Assembly (NCBI RefSeq): GCF_023554555.1
Contig: NZ_JAMJWC010000001.1
Span: 2,170,001-2,234,000, forward strand
DNA: 64,000 nt
Direction: 5' to 3'
Origin: Sphingobacterium sp. lm-10
GTDB lineage: Bacteria; Bacteroidota; Bacteroidia; Sphingobacteriales; Sphingobacteriaceae
The position numbers and the translations under genes were made by a program. A model generated the notes under the pieces. That model was not told where the DNA came from. It searched no databases and saw only the letters and a list, made by a program, of their open reading frames with translations. The first letter of the stretch is position 1. The number at the start of each line of letters is the position of its first letter. Shown here one piece after another: positions 1 through 9,850 of the stretch.

Positions 1-1
1 G

Positions 2-886
2 TATTATAATCAGGACACCTACATATTTTTGGATGGAGAGTTTGTGAAAGCAAATGAGGCCGGCACGGATTTTTTCGGACAGGCTTTGCATTACGGCTAT
101 GGCGCCTTCGAGGGCTTGCGTGCTTACAGCACACACAATGGCGTTCGTATATTCAAAGCTGAAGCACATTTTGATCGTTTACGAAAATCATGCGAATCGA
201 TTAACCTTCCTTTCCCATGGTCTACACGCGAATTGGTGGAACGAACCTATGAACTATTGGAACGTAATAACATGCGCGCAGCTTATATCCGTCCTTTAGT
301 ATCGTCCGGAACCAATATGCACCTTACGGCTGCGTCGTCTGCTAACATCATGATCGCTGCATGGGAATGGGGACCATTTCTTGGTCAAAATTTGCTGAAT
401 GTATGTCTTTCTGATATTCGCAGACCTCACCCTAAAGCCTTTCAAATTGATGCCAAAATTTCTGGCCAATACATCAATGCCATTCGCGCTACCAGCGACG
501 CGATACGCAACGGATTTGACGAAGCATTGATGCTAGACCAGGACGGTTTCGTTGCGCAAGCTGCCAGTGAAAATCTATTTTTAGAAAAAGATTTCAAGAT
601 ATATACTCCCCCGATGCAACATGTTTTCCCTGGAATTACACGCCAGACGGTGATCGACATCTGTAAAGATTTAAACTTCGAGGTCGTCGAAAAGCGTCTA
701 ACTGTATCGGATTTATATGAAGCAGATAGTGCCTTTTTATGTGGCACCGCAGCAGGCATTATTGGGATTAAACAAATTGACGACACAACCTATCCAGAAG
801 ATTGGGAAAATACGATAGGTTCGTCCATACAACGTACATACAAAAAATTAGTATTAGAGCAAGAGAATTATGAAGTCATCATCTGA
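2..886 (+). CDS. ilvE: Branched-chain amino acid aminotransferase (5' end missing)
   Basis: Fold-type IV PLP aminotransferase that interconverts Val, Leu and Ile with their 2-oxo acids, the last step of the pathway. The reading frame is open from base 2 ([14 protein letters not shown]...), so the true start lies left of the window and only a few tens of residues at most are missing. Family marks are [11 protein letters not shown] near the N-terminus, the PLP-lysine region [11 protein letters not shown], and [20 protein letters not shown]. The stop codon overlaps the ilvD start by 17 nt, so the two are translationally coupled in one operon. An apparent start at base 29 is a TTG inside the conserved segment and is not used. 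The identification is secure; only the N-terminus is unknown. Confidence 0.95.
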   Translation, partial: YYNQDTYIFLDGEFVKANEAGTDFFGQALHYGYGAFEGLRAYSTHNGVRIFKAEAHFDRLRKSCESINLPFPWSTRELVERTYELLERNNMRAAYIRPLVSSGTNMHLTAASSANIMIAAWEWGPFLGQNLLNVCLSDIRRPHPKAFQIDAKISGQYINAIRATSDAIRNGFDEALMLDQDGFVAQAASENLFLEKDFKIYTPPMQHVFPGITRQTVIDICKDLNFEVVEKRLTVSDLYEADSAFLCGTAAGIIGIKQIDDTTYPEDWENTIGSSIQRTYKKLVLEQENYEVII

Positions 887-2570
887 GAACGAGCACACGT
901 TAAACAGATATAGCCGCATCTTCACGCAAGATGCCACACAGCCAGCCGCCAAAGCGATGCTTTATGGTATCGGATTAACAGACCAGGACATGGCAAAGGC
1001 ACAGGTCGGCATCGCCAGCATGGGATATGATGGCAACACCTGTAATATGCATCTCAATGATCTGGCAAAACAGGTAAAAAAAGGTGTTTGGTCGGAAGAT
1101 TTGGTAGGATTGATTTTCAACACCATCGGAGTAAGTGATGGTATGAGTAATGGAACCGATGGCATGCGTTATTCCTTAGTAAGCCGAGATGTTATTGCAG
1201 ATAGTATTGAAACCATTTGTGGTGGACAATATTACGACGGTGTAATCGCTATTCCAGGTTGCGACAAAAATATGCCCGGTGCCATCATGGCCATGGCACG
1301 ATTGGATCGTCCTTCCTTGATGGTGTATGGCGGCACGATCGCGCCAGGACATTACAAAGGAGAAGAACTCAATATCGTGTCTGCTTTTGAAGCTCTGGGA
1401 CAGAAAATCTGTGGCAATATCTCGGATGAAGATTACGAAGGAGTGATAAAAAACACGTGCCCAGGTGCCGGCGCTTGCGGTGGCATGTATACAGCTAACA
1501 CGATGGCATCTGCTATTGAAGCACTGGGAATGAGCCTACCCTATTCTTCTTCTAACCCTGCCGTAAGTGAGGAGAAAAAACAAGAGTGTCTGGATGCCGG
1601 AAAATACATCCGTATCCTACTGGAAAAAAATATCAAACCATCCGATATCATGACGCGCAAGGCATTTGAGAACGCCATACGTAGCATCGTCATATTAGGA
1701 GGTAGTACAAATGCCGTATTGCACTTCATTGCCATTGGTAAAGCTATAGGCGTTGATATTTCGCAAGATGATTTTCAACGCATGAGCGATGAAACACCAG
1801 TACTGGCAGATTTTAAGCCTAGTGGTAAGTACCTGATGCAAGATTTACATCAATATGGTGGTACGCCAGCTGTTATGCGATACCTGCTTGATCAAGGTTT
1901 AATTCATGGAGATTGCCTCACCGTGACCGGAAAAACAGTAGCCGAGAATTTAGCAGACGTGAAGTCCATTATGGATTACGATCAACCCATTATCCACACG
2001 TTGGATAATCCGATCAAAGCGACCGGCCATCTGCAGATATTGTATGGAAACATCGCAGAAAAAGGCTCTGTAGCAAAAATTTCCGGCAAGGAAGGAGAAC
2101 GTTTTGAAGGACCTGCGCGCGTATTCGATGGCGAACAAAACCTTATTCAGGGTATTTCTTCTGGAAGAGTAAAGCCGGGCGATGTCGTGGTTATTACCAA
2201 TGCTGGACCCAAGGGCGCACCAGGTATGCCCGAAATGCTAAAGCCGACGTCCGCTATTATTGGCGCTGGCTTAGGGAAATCGGTAGCCTTAATAACCGAC
2301 GGTCGCTTCTCTGGTGGCACGCATGGCTTTGTAGTTGGACACATCACGCCAGAATCGTATGCTGGTGGCTTGATTGGTCTGATAGAAGACAATGATCATA
2401 TCGTGCTTGATGCGGTAAACAACACGATTAATGTATTGCTATCGGACGAAGTGATTGCCGAGCGTAGAGCACGTTGGCAACAACCTGCATTAAAAGTATC
2501 CAAAGGAGTATTATATAAATATGCAAAGACAGTGGCCGACGCTTCCGAAGGCTGTGTAACGGATTTGTAA
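870..2570 (+). CDS. ilvD: Dihydroxy-acid dehydratase
   Basis: Dehydrates 2,3-dihydroxy-3-methylbutanoate or -pentanoate to the 2-oxo acids that IlvE transaminates. It is a cytosolic Fe-S enzyme of 566 residues, full length for the family. Visible signatures are [24 protein letters not shown] (cluster cysteines), GGSTNAVLH and the C-terminal [14 protein letters not shown]. It starts at an ATG lying inside the end of ilvE. Eighty-seven bases separate it from ilvB, and that spacer carries a heptanucleotide repeat array. Confidence 0.97.
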   Translation: MKSSSENEHTLNRYSRIFTQDATQPAAKAMLYGIGLTDQDMAKAQVGIASMGYDGNTCNMHLNDLAKQVKKGVWSEDLVGLIFNTIGVSDGMSNGTDGMRYSLVSRDVIADSIETICGGQYYDGVIAIPGCDKNMPGAIMAMARLDRPSLMVYGGTIAPGHYKGEELNIVSAFEALGQKICGNISDEDYEGVIKNTCPGAGACGGMYTANTMASAIEALGMSLPYSSSNPAVSEEKKQECLDAGKYIRILLEKNIKPSDIMTRKAFENAIRSIVILGGSTNAVLHFIAIGKAIGVDISQDDFQRMSDETPVLADFKPSGKYLMQDLHQYGGTPAVMRYLLDQGLIHGDCLTVTGKTVAENLADVKSIMDYDQPIIHTLDNPIKATGHLQILYGNIAEKGSVAKISGKEGERFEGPARVFDGEQNLIQGISSGRVKPGDVVVITNAGPKGAPGMPEMLKPTSAIIGAGLGKSVALITDGRFSGGTHGFVVGHITPESYAGGLIGLIEDNDHIVLDAVNNTINVLLSDEVIAERRARWQQPALKVSKGVLYKYAKTVADASEGCVTDL

Positions 2571-2622
2571 AATATTAAAAGGCAAAAAATAAAATTTAAA
2601 TGGTAGAACGTCAACCAGTTTT

Positions 2623-2650
2623 TTGACTTTTTGCTTTTTACTTTTGACTT
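2623..2650 (+). repeat. Four heptanucleotide repeats before ilvB
   Basis: Four contiguous 7-mers, TTGACTT, TTTGCTT, TTTACTT and TTGACTT, occupy this stretch without a break in phase. The last one ends 7 nt before the ilvB ATG. Similar four-unit arrays precede ilvN and leuA. Seen directly; any function is unknown. Confidence 0.8.
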
Positions 2651-2657
2651 AAAAACA

Positions 2658-4394
2658 ATGAGCACATTAGAAAAAACGGAGTTAGAAAAAGAAACGTCTA
2701 CAACCACACAGCTTAGCGGTTCGCAGGCAGTGCTAGAAGCTTTGCTTCAAGAGGGAGTAGACACTATTTTCGGTTATCCAGGTGGCGCGATCATGCCGAT
2801 CTACGATGCCTTGTATGACTATAGCGAAAAATTAACGCACATCCTCGTACGTCACGAACAGGGTGGCATCCACGCCGCGCAAGGCTATGCACGTACCTCT
2901 GGCAACGTAGGCGTAGCTTTCGCTACCAGCGGACCAGGCGCCACTAACCTCGTAACAGGTCTGGCCGATGCGATGATTGATAGTACTCCACTAGTGTGTG
3001 TCACTGGACAGGTGTTCGCCGCACTATTAGGTACCGATGCTTTTCAGGAAACAGACGTCATTAACATTACTACACCAGTTACGAAGTGGAACTATCAGGT
3101 AACGGATGCAAACGAAATACCAGAAGTCATGGCGAAAGCATTTTATATCGCCAAAACAGGCCGTCCAGGACCTGTGTTAGTTGACATTACAAAGAATGCG
3201 CAATTGCAACTTTTTGATTTCCTAGGATATAAAAAATGTGATCATATTCGCAGCTATCGTCCGAAGCCAGTCATCCGTAAAGAATATATCACACAAGCTG
3301 CAGAAGTCATTAATCAAGCGAAAAAACCTTTTGTCTTATTTGGACAGGGCGTTATACTGGGCAAAGCCGAGGCCGAATTCAAAGCCTTTATTGAAAAAGG
3401 TGGTTTTCCGGCAGCCTGGACTGTGATGGGATTAAGTGCATTAGAAACTGATCACCCCTTAAACGTAGGTATGCTAGGCATGCATGGCAACTACGCGCCC
3501 AACGTGATGACCAACGAGTGCGATGTACTAATCGCTATCGGAATGCGTTTCGATGACCGCGTAACCGGAAGACTCGATAAATATGCAAAACAGGCGAAAA
3601 TCGTACACCTGGACATTGACCCGGCGGAAATTGATAAAAATGTTAAAACAACGGTTCCTGTTTGGGGAGATTGTAAGGAAACCCTTCCCTTGCTCACCGA
3701 GCTGTTGCAAGAAAAAGATCATAACGCTTGGGTGACAGAGTTCCGAGAATTGGAGAAGGAAGAGATCAAAGAAGTGATCCAAGACGAGCTGAACCCTACG
3801 ACAGATATCATGACAATGGGAGAAGTATTGAAAACCTTAAATGAATTGACCGGTGGCGATGCGATTATTGTAACCGACGTCGGCCAGCACCAAATGGTTT
3901 CCTGTCGTTACGCCAAGTTTAACTCCAGCCGATCCAATGTAACCTCTGGAGGCTTAGGCACCATGGGTTTTGGCCTACCAGCCGCTATTGGCGCCTGGTA
4001 TGGTGCTCCTCATCGCGATGTAGTCGCTATTATCGGTGATGGCGGCATCCAAATGACTATCCAGGAACTGGGCACGATCATGCAGTTTGGCGCTAAGGTA
4101 AAAATCATGATCCTGAACAATGAGTTTCTAGGTATGGTGCGCCAATGGCAACAACTCTTCCATCAGCGTCGCTATTCATTTGTAGACATCACTAGTCCAG
4201 ATTTTGTGGCGGTAGCGAAAGGATACTACATCGACGGAAACAAAATATCAGAACGGAAAGACCTGAAACCTGCACTGAAGACGATGTTGGATCACGATGG
4301 CGCTTACCTACTCGAAGTGATGGTAGGCAAAGAAAACAATGTTTTCCCTATGGTAGCGCAAGGCACGTCGGTCTCAGAAATACGTTTGAAATAA
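2658..4394 (+). CDS. ilvB: Acetolactate synthase, large (catalytic) subunit
   Basis: ThDP-dependent enzyme that condenses two pyruvates, or pyruvate with 2-oxobutyrate, to acetohydroxy acids; the committed step to Val/Leu and Ile. It has 578 residues from the ATG at 2658. An upstream in-frame TTG at 2631 is rejected because it lies within the heptad repeat. Visible features are GYPGGAIMPIYDAL, the ThDP-activating glutamate in VRHEQGGIHAAQGYA, the central FAD-type domain (IAIGMRFDDRVTGR) and the C-terminal ThDP motif GDGGIQM with NNEFLGMVRQWQ. The regulatory subunit ilvN is normally adjacent, but here a four-helix-bundle ORF sits between the two subunits. Confidence 0.97.
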   Translation: MSTLEKTELEKETSTTTQLSGSQAVLEALLQEGVDTIFGYPGGAIMPIYDALYDYSEKLTHILVRHEQGGIHAAQGYARTSGNVGVAFATSGPGATNLVTGLADAMIDSTPLVCVTGQVFAALLGTDAFQETDVINITTPVTKWNYQVTDANEIPEVMAKAFYIAKTGRPGPVLVDITKNAQLQLFDFLGYKKCDHIRSYRPKPVIRKEYITQAAEVINQAKKPFVLFGQGVILGKAEAEFKAFIEKGGFPAAWTVMGLSALETDHPLNVGMLGMHGNYAPNVMTNECDVLIAIGMRFDDRVTGRLDKYAKQAKIVHLDIDPAEIDKNVKTTVPVWGDCKETLPLLTELLQEKDHNAWVTEFRELEKEEIKEVIQDELNPTTDIMTMGEVLKTLNELTGGDAIIVTDVGQHQMVSCRYAKFNSSRSNVTSGGLGTMGFGLPAAIGAWYGAPHRDVVAIIGDGGIQMTIQELGTIMQFGAKVKIMILNNEFLGMVRQWQQLFHQRRYSFVDITSPDFVAVAKGYYIDGNKISERKDLKPALKTMLDHDGAYLLEVMVGKENNVFPMVAQGTSVSEIRLK

Positions 4395-4436
4395 AAGTGA
4401 GAAGTGAGAAGTGAGAAGTGAGAAATTAGAAGTAGG
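4395..4436 (+). repeat. Six heptanucleotide repeats between ilvB and the four-helix-bundle ORF
   Basis: Starting at the base after the ilvB stop are four perfect copies of AAGTGAG, then AAATTAG and AAGTAGG, all in one 7-nt phase. The array ends two bases before the next ATG (4439). On the plus strand it has the opposite polarity to the arrays before ilvB, ilvN and leuA. Perfect short units of this kind are prone to copy-number slippage. Confidence 0.9.
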
Positions 4437-4438
4437 AA

Positions 4439-4822
4439 ATGGAAAACGAAAGAAAGATATACGACATAAAGGAACGAACTTTTGAGTTTTCCAAAAGTGT
4501 AATTCTGTATGTCAAGGACTTCAAATTCAACCGTATCTTTCACTCCTTGTTCGACCAATTGATAAGAAGTGCCACATCTATTGGCGCAAATATTACAGAA
4601 GGAAAAGCAGGCTCTTCTAAAAACGACTTTTTAAAGTTTTACATCATAGCCCTAAAATCAGCCAACGAAACAGAATATTGGTTGAAACTTATTAAAGAAA
4701 CATTAGTGGTTGAGGAGCATTCTGATATAAACTCTTTACTGAAAGAAACGGATGAGATAATAAGAATATTAGTAGCAATTATACTTAGAAGTAAGAATTT
4801 AGAAGTTAAAAGTCAGAATTAA
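4439..4822 (+). CDS. Four-helix-bundle protein (S23 / 23S rRNA intervening-sequence protein family)
   Basis: A 127-residue protein with the hallmarks of the S23/IVP four-helix-bundle family (TIGR02436 type): a helical N-terminus, IRSATSIGANITEGKA, then KNDFLKFYIIALKSANETEYWL. In spirochaetes and others this family was first seen encoded in sequences interrupting 23S rRNA genes. In Bacteroidota it is common as an orphan between unrelated genes, and its molecular role is not established. Here it separates ilvB from ilvN and is bounded on both sides by heptad repeats; its last codons (RSKNLEVKSQN) are themselves encoded by heptads. This looks like a self-contained inserted cassette. Family assignment is firm, function unknown. 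Confidence 0.88.
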   Translation: MENERKIYDIKERTFEFSKSVILYVKDFKFNRIFHSLFDQLIRSATSIGANITEGKAGSSKNDFLKFYIIALKSANETEYWLKLIKETLVVEEHSDINSLLKETDEIIRILVAIILRSKNLEVKSQN

Positions 4823-4830
4823 GAATTCTG
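4789..4830 (+). repeat. Heptanucleotide repeats over the 3' end of the four-helix-bundle ORF
   Basis: Six in-phase 7-mers: AAGTAAG, AATTTAG, AAGTTAA, AAGTCAG, AATTAAG, AATTCTG. They run through the last codons and stop of the ORF, so the coding end was built from the repeat. Bases 4815-4825 pair perfectly (11 bp) with 4845-4855 of the opposite-polarity array downstream, giving a hairpin after the stop. Confidence 0.8.
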
Positions 4831-4839
4831 AAAGGATTT

Positions 4840-4867
4840 CTCACTTCTTAATTCTAACTTCTGAATT
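4840..4867 (+). repeat. Four heptanucleotide repeats before ilvN
   Basis: Four in-phase 7-mers, CTCACTT, CTTAATT, CTAACTT and CTGAATT, end 11 nt before the ilvN ATG. The alternation of ACTT and AATT endings matches the array before leuA. The array is the inverted counterpart of the units flanking the four-helix-bundle ORF. Confidence 0.8.
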
Positions 4868-4878
4868 AATTTTTTAAA

Positions 4879-5469
4879 ATGGAAAAGCAAGAATACACCA
4901 TCACGTTATATACCGAAAATTCCATCGGGATGATCGGACGTATCTCGATCATCTTCTCGAGACGTAAGATCAACATAGAGAGTCTCAACACCTCCCCTTC
5001 TGAAGTGGAAGGCATACACCGTTTTACCATTGTAATCAGCGAAAGCGAAGAGGTAGTGCGTAAGTTGTGCCGGCAGATCGAAAAGCAAGTGGAAGTATTG
5101 AAAGCCTATTATAATACCAACGATGAGTTGGTATGGCAAGAACAAGCGCTTTACAAAGTGCCTGCCGATGTGATTGCCGAGAAAGCTTACGTAGAGCGTT
5201 TGCTCAGACAATACGGCGCCACAGCGGTAGCGATCCGCAATGATTACATCGTGTTTGAAACGGCAGGCCATCGCGAAGAAATAGATCGATTGACAGCCGA
5301 GCTCACCAAATACAATTTGATCGAGTTTGTGCGCGGAGCGCGCATCGCTATTATCAAAGAAAGCGCCGGTTTCCACCAAAAACTGAAAGAGTTTGAAAAA
5401 CAAGAACCATCACCTGACGTCGTGGAAAATGAATTCCTTGATCAGCAAGATGGCGTTTTCACCATGTAA
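4879..5469 (+). CDS. ilvN: Acetolactate synthase, small (regulatory) subunit
   Basis: Regulatory partner of IlvB that confers valine feedback control and raises catalytic activity. It has 196 residues. The N-terminal ACT domain is visible as YTITLYTENSIGMIGRISII, with KINIESLN continuing the fold. A second ACT-like half follows from about residue 85 (LRQYGATAVAIRNDYIVFE, then IEFVRGARIAIIKES). It is somewhat longer than the usual ~160-residue form, because of an acidic tail. The start is the ATG at 4879; no Shine-Dalgarno sequence is evident, only an A/T-rich leader as usual in this phylum. It could equally be named ilvH. Confidence 0.94.
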   Translation: MEKQEYTITLYTENSIGMIGRISIIFSRRKINIESLNTSPSEVEGIHRFTIVISESEEVVRKLCRQIEKQVEVLKAYYNTNDELVWQEQALYKVPADVIAEKAYVERLLRQYGATAVAIRNDYIVFETAGHREEIDRLTAELTKYNLIEFVRGARIAIIKESAGFHQKLKEFEKQEPSPDVVENEFLDQQDGVFTM

Positions 5470-5482
5470 TTAAAGAACAGAT

Positions 5483-5947
5483 ATGAAGGATGTTTTTCAC
5501 TTTATCCGCGATGCACGCCGTGCATTTATTGAACTTTTAGATACGCTAACGCTGGAACAACTCAACGAAATTCCGACAGGCTTTAACAACAACATTATCT
5601 GGAATTTTGGCCATATCGTTGTCTCAACACAAGGGCTATGTTATGTCCGCCCGGGTGTTCGACCAGACAGCAGTCAAATCTCCTATTTATCTGCTTATGC
5701 CAAAGGCAGCAAGCCCAGTTATTTCGTAGACCAGGCGGAAGTAGACGCTTTAAAAGGGCTGGCATTAAGCACTATAGAGGTGATAGAGCAGGACTACGAA
5801 GCAAACGCTTTCGAAGGCTTTCAGCCATTTGAGACCAGTACCTACAAATCTACGTTGAGCAGCATTGAAGAAGTCATCATCACAACGGCCGGACACGACA
5901 ACTTACATTTTGGCTATGCTATCGCACAGAAAAGATTAATTAAATAA
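5483..5947 (+). CDS. DinB-like putative metal-dependent protein
   Basis: A 154-residue member of the DinB/YfiT-like four-helix superfamily, often metal-binding and in some cases a thiol transferase. The likely metal triad is visible as H44 (WNFGH) and the C-terminal H138 and H142 (GHDNLHFGYAIAQ), the expected HxxxH spacing. The sequence PTGFNNNIIWNFGHIV is typical of the Bacteroidota branch. It lies 13 nt after ilvN and 36 nt before ilvC, so it is cotranscribed with the operon, yet no role in branched-chain synthesis is known. The substrate is unknown. Confidence 0.8.
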   Translation: MKDVFHFIRDARRAFIELLDTLTLEQLNEIPTGFNNNIIWNFGHIVVSTQGLCYVRPGVRPDSSQISYLSAYAKGSKPSYFVDQAEVDALKGLALSTIEVIEQDYEANAFEGFQPFETSTYKSTLSSIEEVIITTAGHDNLHFGYAIAQKRLIK

Positions 5948-5983
5948 ACCCAATTGATATCAAAAAAATATAAATAAATAACA

Positions 5984-7465
5984 ATGGCAAATTACTTTAA
6001 TACCCTATCGCTCAGAGAGCAGTTAACCCAATTAGGTCAGGCTGAATTTATGGATGCCGCCGATTTCAATGATGGTGTAGATGCTTTGAAAGGCAAAAAA
6101 ATCGTTATTGTGGGTGCTGGTGCACAAGGTTTAAACCAAGGTTTGAATCTGCGCGATAGTGGTTTAGATGTTTCTTACGCCTTGCGTAAGGAAGCCATCG
6201 AACAGAAAAGAGACTCTTGGAAAAATGCCACCGATAACAACTTTGTCGTAGGCACCTATGAGGAATTGATTCCCACGGCAGATTTAGTCATTAACCTGAC
6301 ACCGGATAAGCAACATACCAATGTAGTAAACGCTGTACAACCACTCATGAAAGAAGGCGCTACCTTGTCTTATTCTCACGGTTTTAACATTGTAGAAGAA
6401 GGATTACAGGTACGTAAAGACCTGACCGTCATTATGGTTGCACCTAAATCTCCAGGTTCTGAAGTACGTGCCGAATTCTTACGTGGTTTTGGCGTACCTA
6501 CGCTGATTGCCGTACACCCAGAAAACGACCCGCAAGGAAAAGGTTGGGCAGAAGCAAAAGCATATTGTGTAGGAACAGGGGGACATAAAGCCGGTGTATT
6601 AAAATCTTCTTTCGTAGCCGAAGTAAAATCCGATTTAATGGGTGAGCAAACCATCTTATGTGGTTTATTACAAACTGGGTCTATCCTATCGTTCGATAAA
6701 ATGGTAGAAAAAGGCATTGATGCAGGATATGCTTCCAAACTCGTACAATATGGCGTTGAGGTAATTACCGAAGCCTTGAAGCACGGTGGTGTTAGCGGTA
6801 TGTTAGATCGCTTAAGCAACCCGGCAAAAGTAAAAGCCTTCGAACTATCCGAAGAGCTAAAAGACATCATGCGTCCTTTGTTCGAAAAACACCAGGATGA
6901 TATCATCTCAGGCCAGTTCAGCAAAACCATGATGGAAGACTGGGCAAATGGCGATGCCAACCTTTTGAAATGGCGCGCTGAAACCGGAGAAACGGCTTTT
7001 GAGAAAACGCCTGCTGGCGATGTAAACATCAATGAGCAAGAATATTTTGACAATTATACCCTGATGGTCGCTTTTGTACGTGCTGGTGTAGAATTGGCCT
7101 TCGAAGTGATGGTAGAAGCAGGTATCAAACCAGAAAGTGCCTATTACGAATCATTGCACGAAACCCCATTAATCGCCAACACCATTGCTCGCAAGAAATT
7201 GTTCGAGATGAACCGCGTGATTTCCGACACCGCAGAATACGGCTGTTACCTATTCGATCAAGCGTGTAAACCTTTGTTGGCAGACTTTATTAGAACGATA
7301 GATACAGACGTAGTTGGAAGAAATTTCAACGAGGGCAAAGACGGTGCAGTAGACAATGTAAAATTGGTTTCTATCAACGAAAAGCTACGCAACCATCCGG
7401 TGGAAGTCGTTGGACGTGAACTTCGTAAGGCAATGAAGGCCATGAAAACGATTAAAACTGCCTAA
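5984..7465 (+). CDS. ilvC: Ketol-acid reductoisomerase (class II, long form)
   Basis: Isomerises and reduces acetohydroxy acids to dihydroxy acids using NADPH and Mg2+. At 493 residues it is the long, enterobacterial-type class II form with a duplicated C-terminal knotted domain. The Rossmann motif is GAGAQG at residues 44-49, followed by the class II segment around [17 protein letters not shown]. Other conserved blocks are [19 protein letters not shown] and the C-terminal acidic helices ([17 protein letters not shown]). It sits between the DinB-like gene and leuC, with a palindromic spacer on the 3' side. Confidence 0.97.
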   Translation: MANYFNTLSLREQLTQLGQAEFMDAADFNDGVDALKGKKIVIVGAGAQGLNQGLNLRDSGLDVSYALRKEAIEQKRDSWKNATDNNFVVGTYEELIPTADLVINLTPDKQHTNVVNAVQPLMKEGATLSYSHGFNIVEEGLQVRKDLTVIMVAPKSPGSEVRAEFLRGFGVPTLIAVHPENDPQGKGWAEAKAYCVGTGGHKAGVLKSSFVAEVKSDLMGEQTILCGLLQTGSILSFDKMVEKGIDAGYASKLVQYGVEVITEALKHGGVSGMLDRLSNPAKVKAFELSEELKDIMRPLFEKHQDDIISGQFSKTMMEDWANGDANLLKWRAETGETAFEKTPAGDVNINEQEYFDNYTLMVAFVRAGVELAFEVMVEAGIKPESAYYESLHETPLIANTIARKKLFEMNRVISDTAEYGCYLFDQACKPLLADFIRTIDTDVVGRNFNEGKDGAVDNVKLVSINEKLRNHPVEVVGRELRKAMKAMKTIKTA

Positions 7466-7517
7466 ACGCAAAAACAGGATAATCCGTTAAAATTTTCGTA
7501 ATTTTGATAGACATATC

Positions 7518-7552
7518 ACGGGTCAAATTGACGATATGTTAATTTGACCCGT
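7518..7552. promoter_or_regulatory. 12-bp perfect inverted repeat between ilvC and leuC
   Basis: Arms ACGGGTCAAATT (7518-7529) and AATTTGACCCGT (7541-7552) are perfect complements around an 11-nt loop. No T-run follows, so it is not a standard intrinsic terminator. It marks the boundary between the ilv and leu halves and could be an operator, attenuator or mRNA-processing hairpin. The structure is seen; the role is inferred. Confidence 0.6.
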
Positions 7553-7582
7553 ATCCATAATACCACAATTTGAGAGAGCATA

Positions 7583-8998
7583 ATGGGAAAAACATTAGTA
7601 GAAAAAATTTGGGATGCGCACGTTGTGAAACGGCAGGAAGGTTTTCCAGACATCCTGTATATCGATACACACCTTATCCACGAGGTAACTTCGCCACAAG
7701 CCTTCGACGGCTTACGTAAGCGCAATTTACCCGTGTTCAGACCGAATCAGACGGTGGCCACAGCAGATCATAATGTGCCAACAATAGATCAGCACTTACC
7801 GATCAAAGAAGAGTTGTCAAGATACCAGGTGGATATGCTGAGCAAAAACACCAGCGAATTTGGTGTGGAGCTTTACGGACTAGGCCATCCTTACCAAGGC
7901 ATCGTACACGTCATCGGTCCAGAATTGGGCATCACCTTACCAGGCAAAACCATGGTTTGTGGCGATAGCCACACTTCTACACATGGTGCATTTGGTGCGA
8001 TTGCTTTCGGGATTGGCACATCGCAGGTAGAACAAGTATTCGCTACACAGTGTCTGTTGCAACAAGCACCGAAAACCATGAAGATTGAGGTAAACGGAAC
8101 GCTAGGCGCGGGCGTAGGTGCCAAAGACATTATTTTATACATTATCGCCAAAATCTCTGCTGCTGGTGGTACTGGTTATTTCATTGAATATGCTGGTTCT
8201 GCCATTCGTGAATTGAGTATGGAAGCACGGATGACGATCTGTAACATGAGCATTGAAATGGGTGCCCGTGGAGGATTGATTGCTCCCGATGATATCACGT
8301 TTGACTATATCAAAGGACGTGAATTTGCACCTAAAGATAAAAAATGGGACGAGGCACTAGCGTATTGGAAAACCTTGTATTCTGACAAGGATGCCACTTT
8401 TGATGCAGTATTGGAATTTGCAGCAGAAGATATCGAGCCCATGGTAACGTACGGTACCAACCCGGGCATGGGCATGGGCGTAACCGAGCACATTCCAGCC
8501 ATAGAGGCACAGCCAGAATCCGAACGACCTTCTTACAAAAAAGCCTTGAACTACATGGGATTTGAAGACGATCAGCCGCTTTTAGGTCGCCCAATCGACT
8601 ATGTATTTATCGGTAGTTGTACCAACTCCCGTATTGAAGACTTACGCGAAGTAGCCAACTTCGTGCGTGGCAAGCAAAAAGCCGAGCAGGTAGAAGTGTG
8701 GATTGTTCCAGGATCAAAACAGGTAGAAGCGCAGGCCAAAGCAGAAGGTATCGATAAGGTGTTAGAATCAGCAGGTTTTATATTGCGTGAACCCGGTTGT
8801 TCCGCTTGTTTAGGGATGAATGAAGATAAAATTCCCGCCGGAAAATATTGTATATCCACCTCCAACAGAAACTTTGAAGGCAGACAAGGACCAGATGCGC
8901 GTACTTTGCTGGCCAGTCCACTGACGGCTGCTGCTGCTGCGATTACCGGTAAGATTACAGATGTACGCGAGTTTTTAGGTGCAGAAGAGGTCGTATAG
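7583..8998 (+). CDS. leuC: 3-isopropylmalate dehydratase, large subunit
   Basis: Aconitase-family Fe-S subunit that isomerises 2- to 3-isopropylmalate together with LeuD. It has 471 residues. Visible features are the N-terminal [34 protein letters not shown], and the cluster ligands in [11 protein letters not shown] and GCSACLGMN. Length is normal for the bacterial LeuC type. Its partner leuD is not adjacent as usual: a methyltransferase gene separates them. Confidence 0.97.
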   Translation: MGKTLVEKIWDAHVVKRQEGFPDILYIDTHLIHEVTSPQAFDGLRKRNLPVFRPNQTVATADHNVPTIDQHLPIKEELSRYQVDMLSKNTSEFGVELYGLGHPYQGIVHVIGPELGITLPGKTMVCGDSHTSTHGAFGAIAFGIGTSQVEQVFATQCLLQQAPKTMKIEVNGTLGAGVGAKDIILYIIAKISAAGGTGYFIEYAGSAIRELSMEARMTICNMSIEMGARGGLIAPDDITFDYIKGREFAPKDKKWDEALAYWKTLYSDKDATFDAVLEFAAEDIEPMVTYGTNPGMGMGVTEHIPAIEAQPESERPSYKKALNYMGFEDDQPLLGRPIDYVFIGSCTNSRIEDLREVANFVRGKQKAEQVEVWIVPGSKQVEAQAKAEGIDKVLESAGFILREPGCSACLGMNEDKIPAGKYCISTSNRNFEGRQGPDARTLLASPLTAAAAAITGKITDVREFLGAEEVV

Positions 8999-9024
8999 AT
9001 CTTTTATTTTTTAGACTTCGAAAT

Positions 9025-9849
9025 ATGTGTAATATCTGCGAGACCGCGACAGCCTCAGAAAATAAAATAATCGATAGAGCATCGCAAGGTGCAACTACAG
9101 TTTTCAACCGAAGAACACTCGAACAAGATTATCGAACGTTAAAATCGGCCTTGAGACCAGGTTTGCGTGTCTTAGATATCGGATGTTCCACTGGAGCAAT
9201 CACAAAAGACATTGCTAATATCGTAGGACCTACTGGCTATGTTGTCGGAATTGACAATACCGCATCATTTATTGAAGACGGAAAAAAACAGTATGCTGAT
9301 ATTCAAAATCTGGAACTCCTACACTGCGATTTGTTAGATTTTGAGAGCGATCAACAATTTGATCTCATCGTATCGGCACGCACATTTCAATGGATTTCAA
9401 CTTTAAATACAGCTATTGATAAACTAAAGCACTTACTAAAACCTAACGGACAGGTTTCTATTCTTGATTATAATCACGAAGCCATCAGCTGGAATCCACC
9501 CATTCCAAAGAGTATGGACAACTTCTATCATATGTTTTTGATGTGGAGAAAAGATGCTGGTATGAACAATAGAATTGCTTATGATCTGGCAGAATTGCTG
9601 GAAGAACATGGATTCGGACAAATTGAGGTTATTAACGCCGATGAACATTACGAAGGCAACAATCCTTTGCATATAGACAAAATCAAAGTTTGGTCGCAGG
9701 TAGCCAGTTCCAAACAAATGGTTGACGAAGGTTATATTTCCGAACAAAACCGTTTAGAAGCCATTCAAGATTATAATCATTGGACTGATCACGATGCTAT
9801 CAGCATGACCATGAAACTGAGAGAAGTAAGAGCAATATTAAAATCATAA
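9025..9849 (+). CDS. Class I SAM-dependent methyltransferase
   Basis: A 274-residue Rossmann-fold methyltransferase. Motif I is [10 protein letters not shown] (residues 49-58), the acidic residue after beta-2 is in VVGIDN, and motif post-I/II is [19 protein letters not shown]. The C-terminal part has no feature naming the acceptor. The N-terminus has a CNIC pair of cysteines. It lies between leuC and leuD with 26 nt and 1 nt spacing, so it is expressed with the two halves of isopropylmalate dehydratase. Whether it acts on a pathway intermediate or is a passenger cannot be told from sequence. Confidence 0.85.
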   Translation: MCNICETATASENKIIDRASQGATTVFNRRTLEQDYRTLKSALRPGLRVLDIGCSTGAITKDIANIVGPTGYVVGIDNTASFIEDGKKQYADIQNLELLHCDLLDFESDQQFDLIVSARTFQWISTLNTAIDKLKHLLKPNGQVSILDYNHEAISWNPPIPKSMDNFYHMFLMWRKDAGMNNRIAYDLAELLEEHGFGQIEVINADEHYEGNNPLHIDKIKVWSQVASSKQMVDEGYISEQNRLEAIQDYNHWTDHDAISMTMKLREVRAILKS

Positions 9850-9850
9850 T

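Noticed and set aside
4906..5403. 165-codon minus-strand ORF inside ilvN
   Set aside because: Antisense shadow of the ACT-domain subunit, phenylalanine-rich and motif-free.
6376..7053. 225-codon minus-strand ORF inside ilvC
   Set aside because: It is antisense to a conserved gene, has low-complexity composition and no recognisable motif; codon structure follows ilvC.
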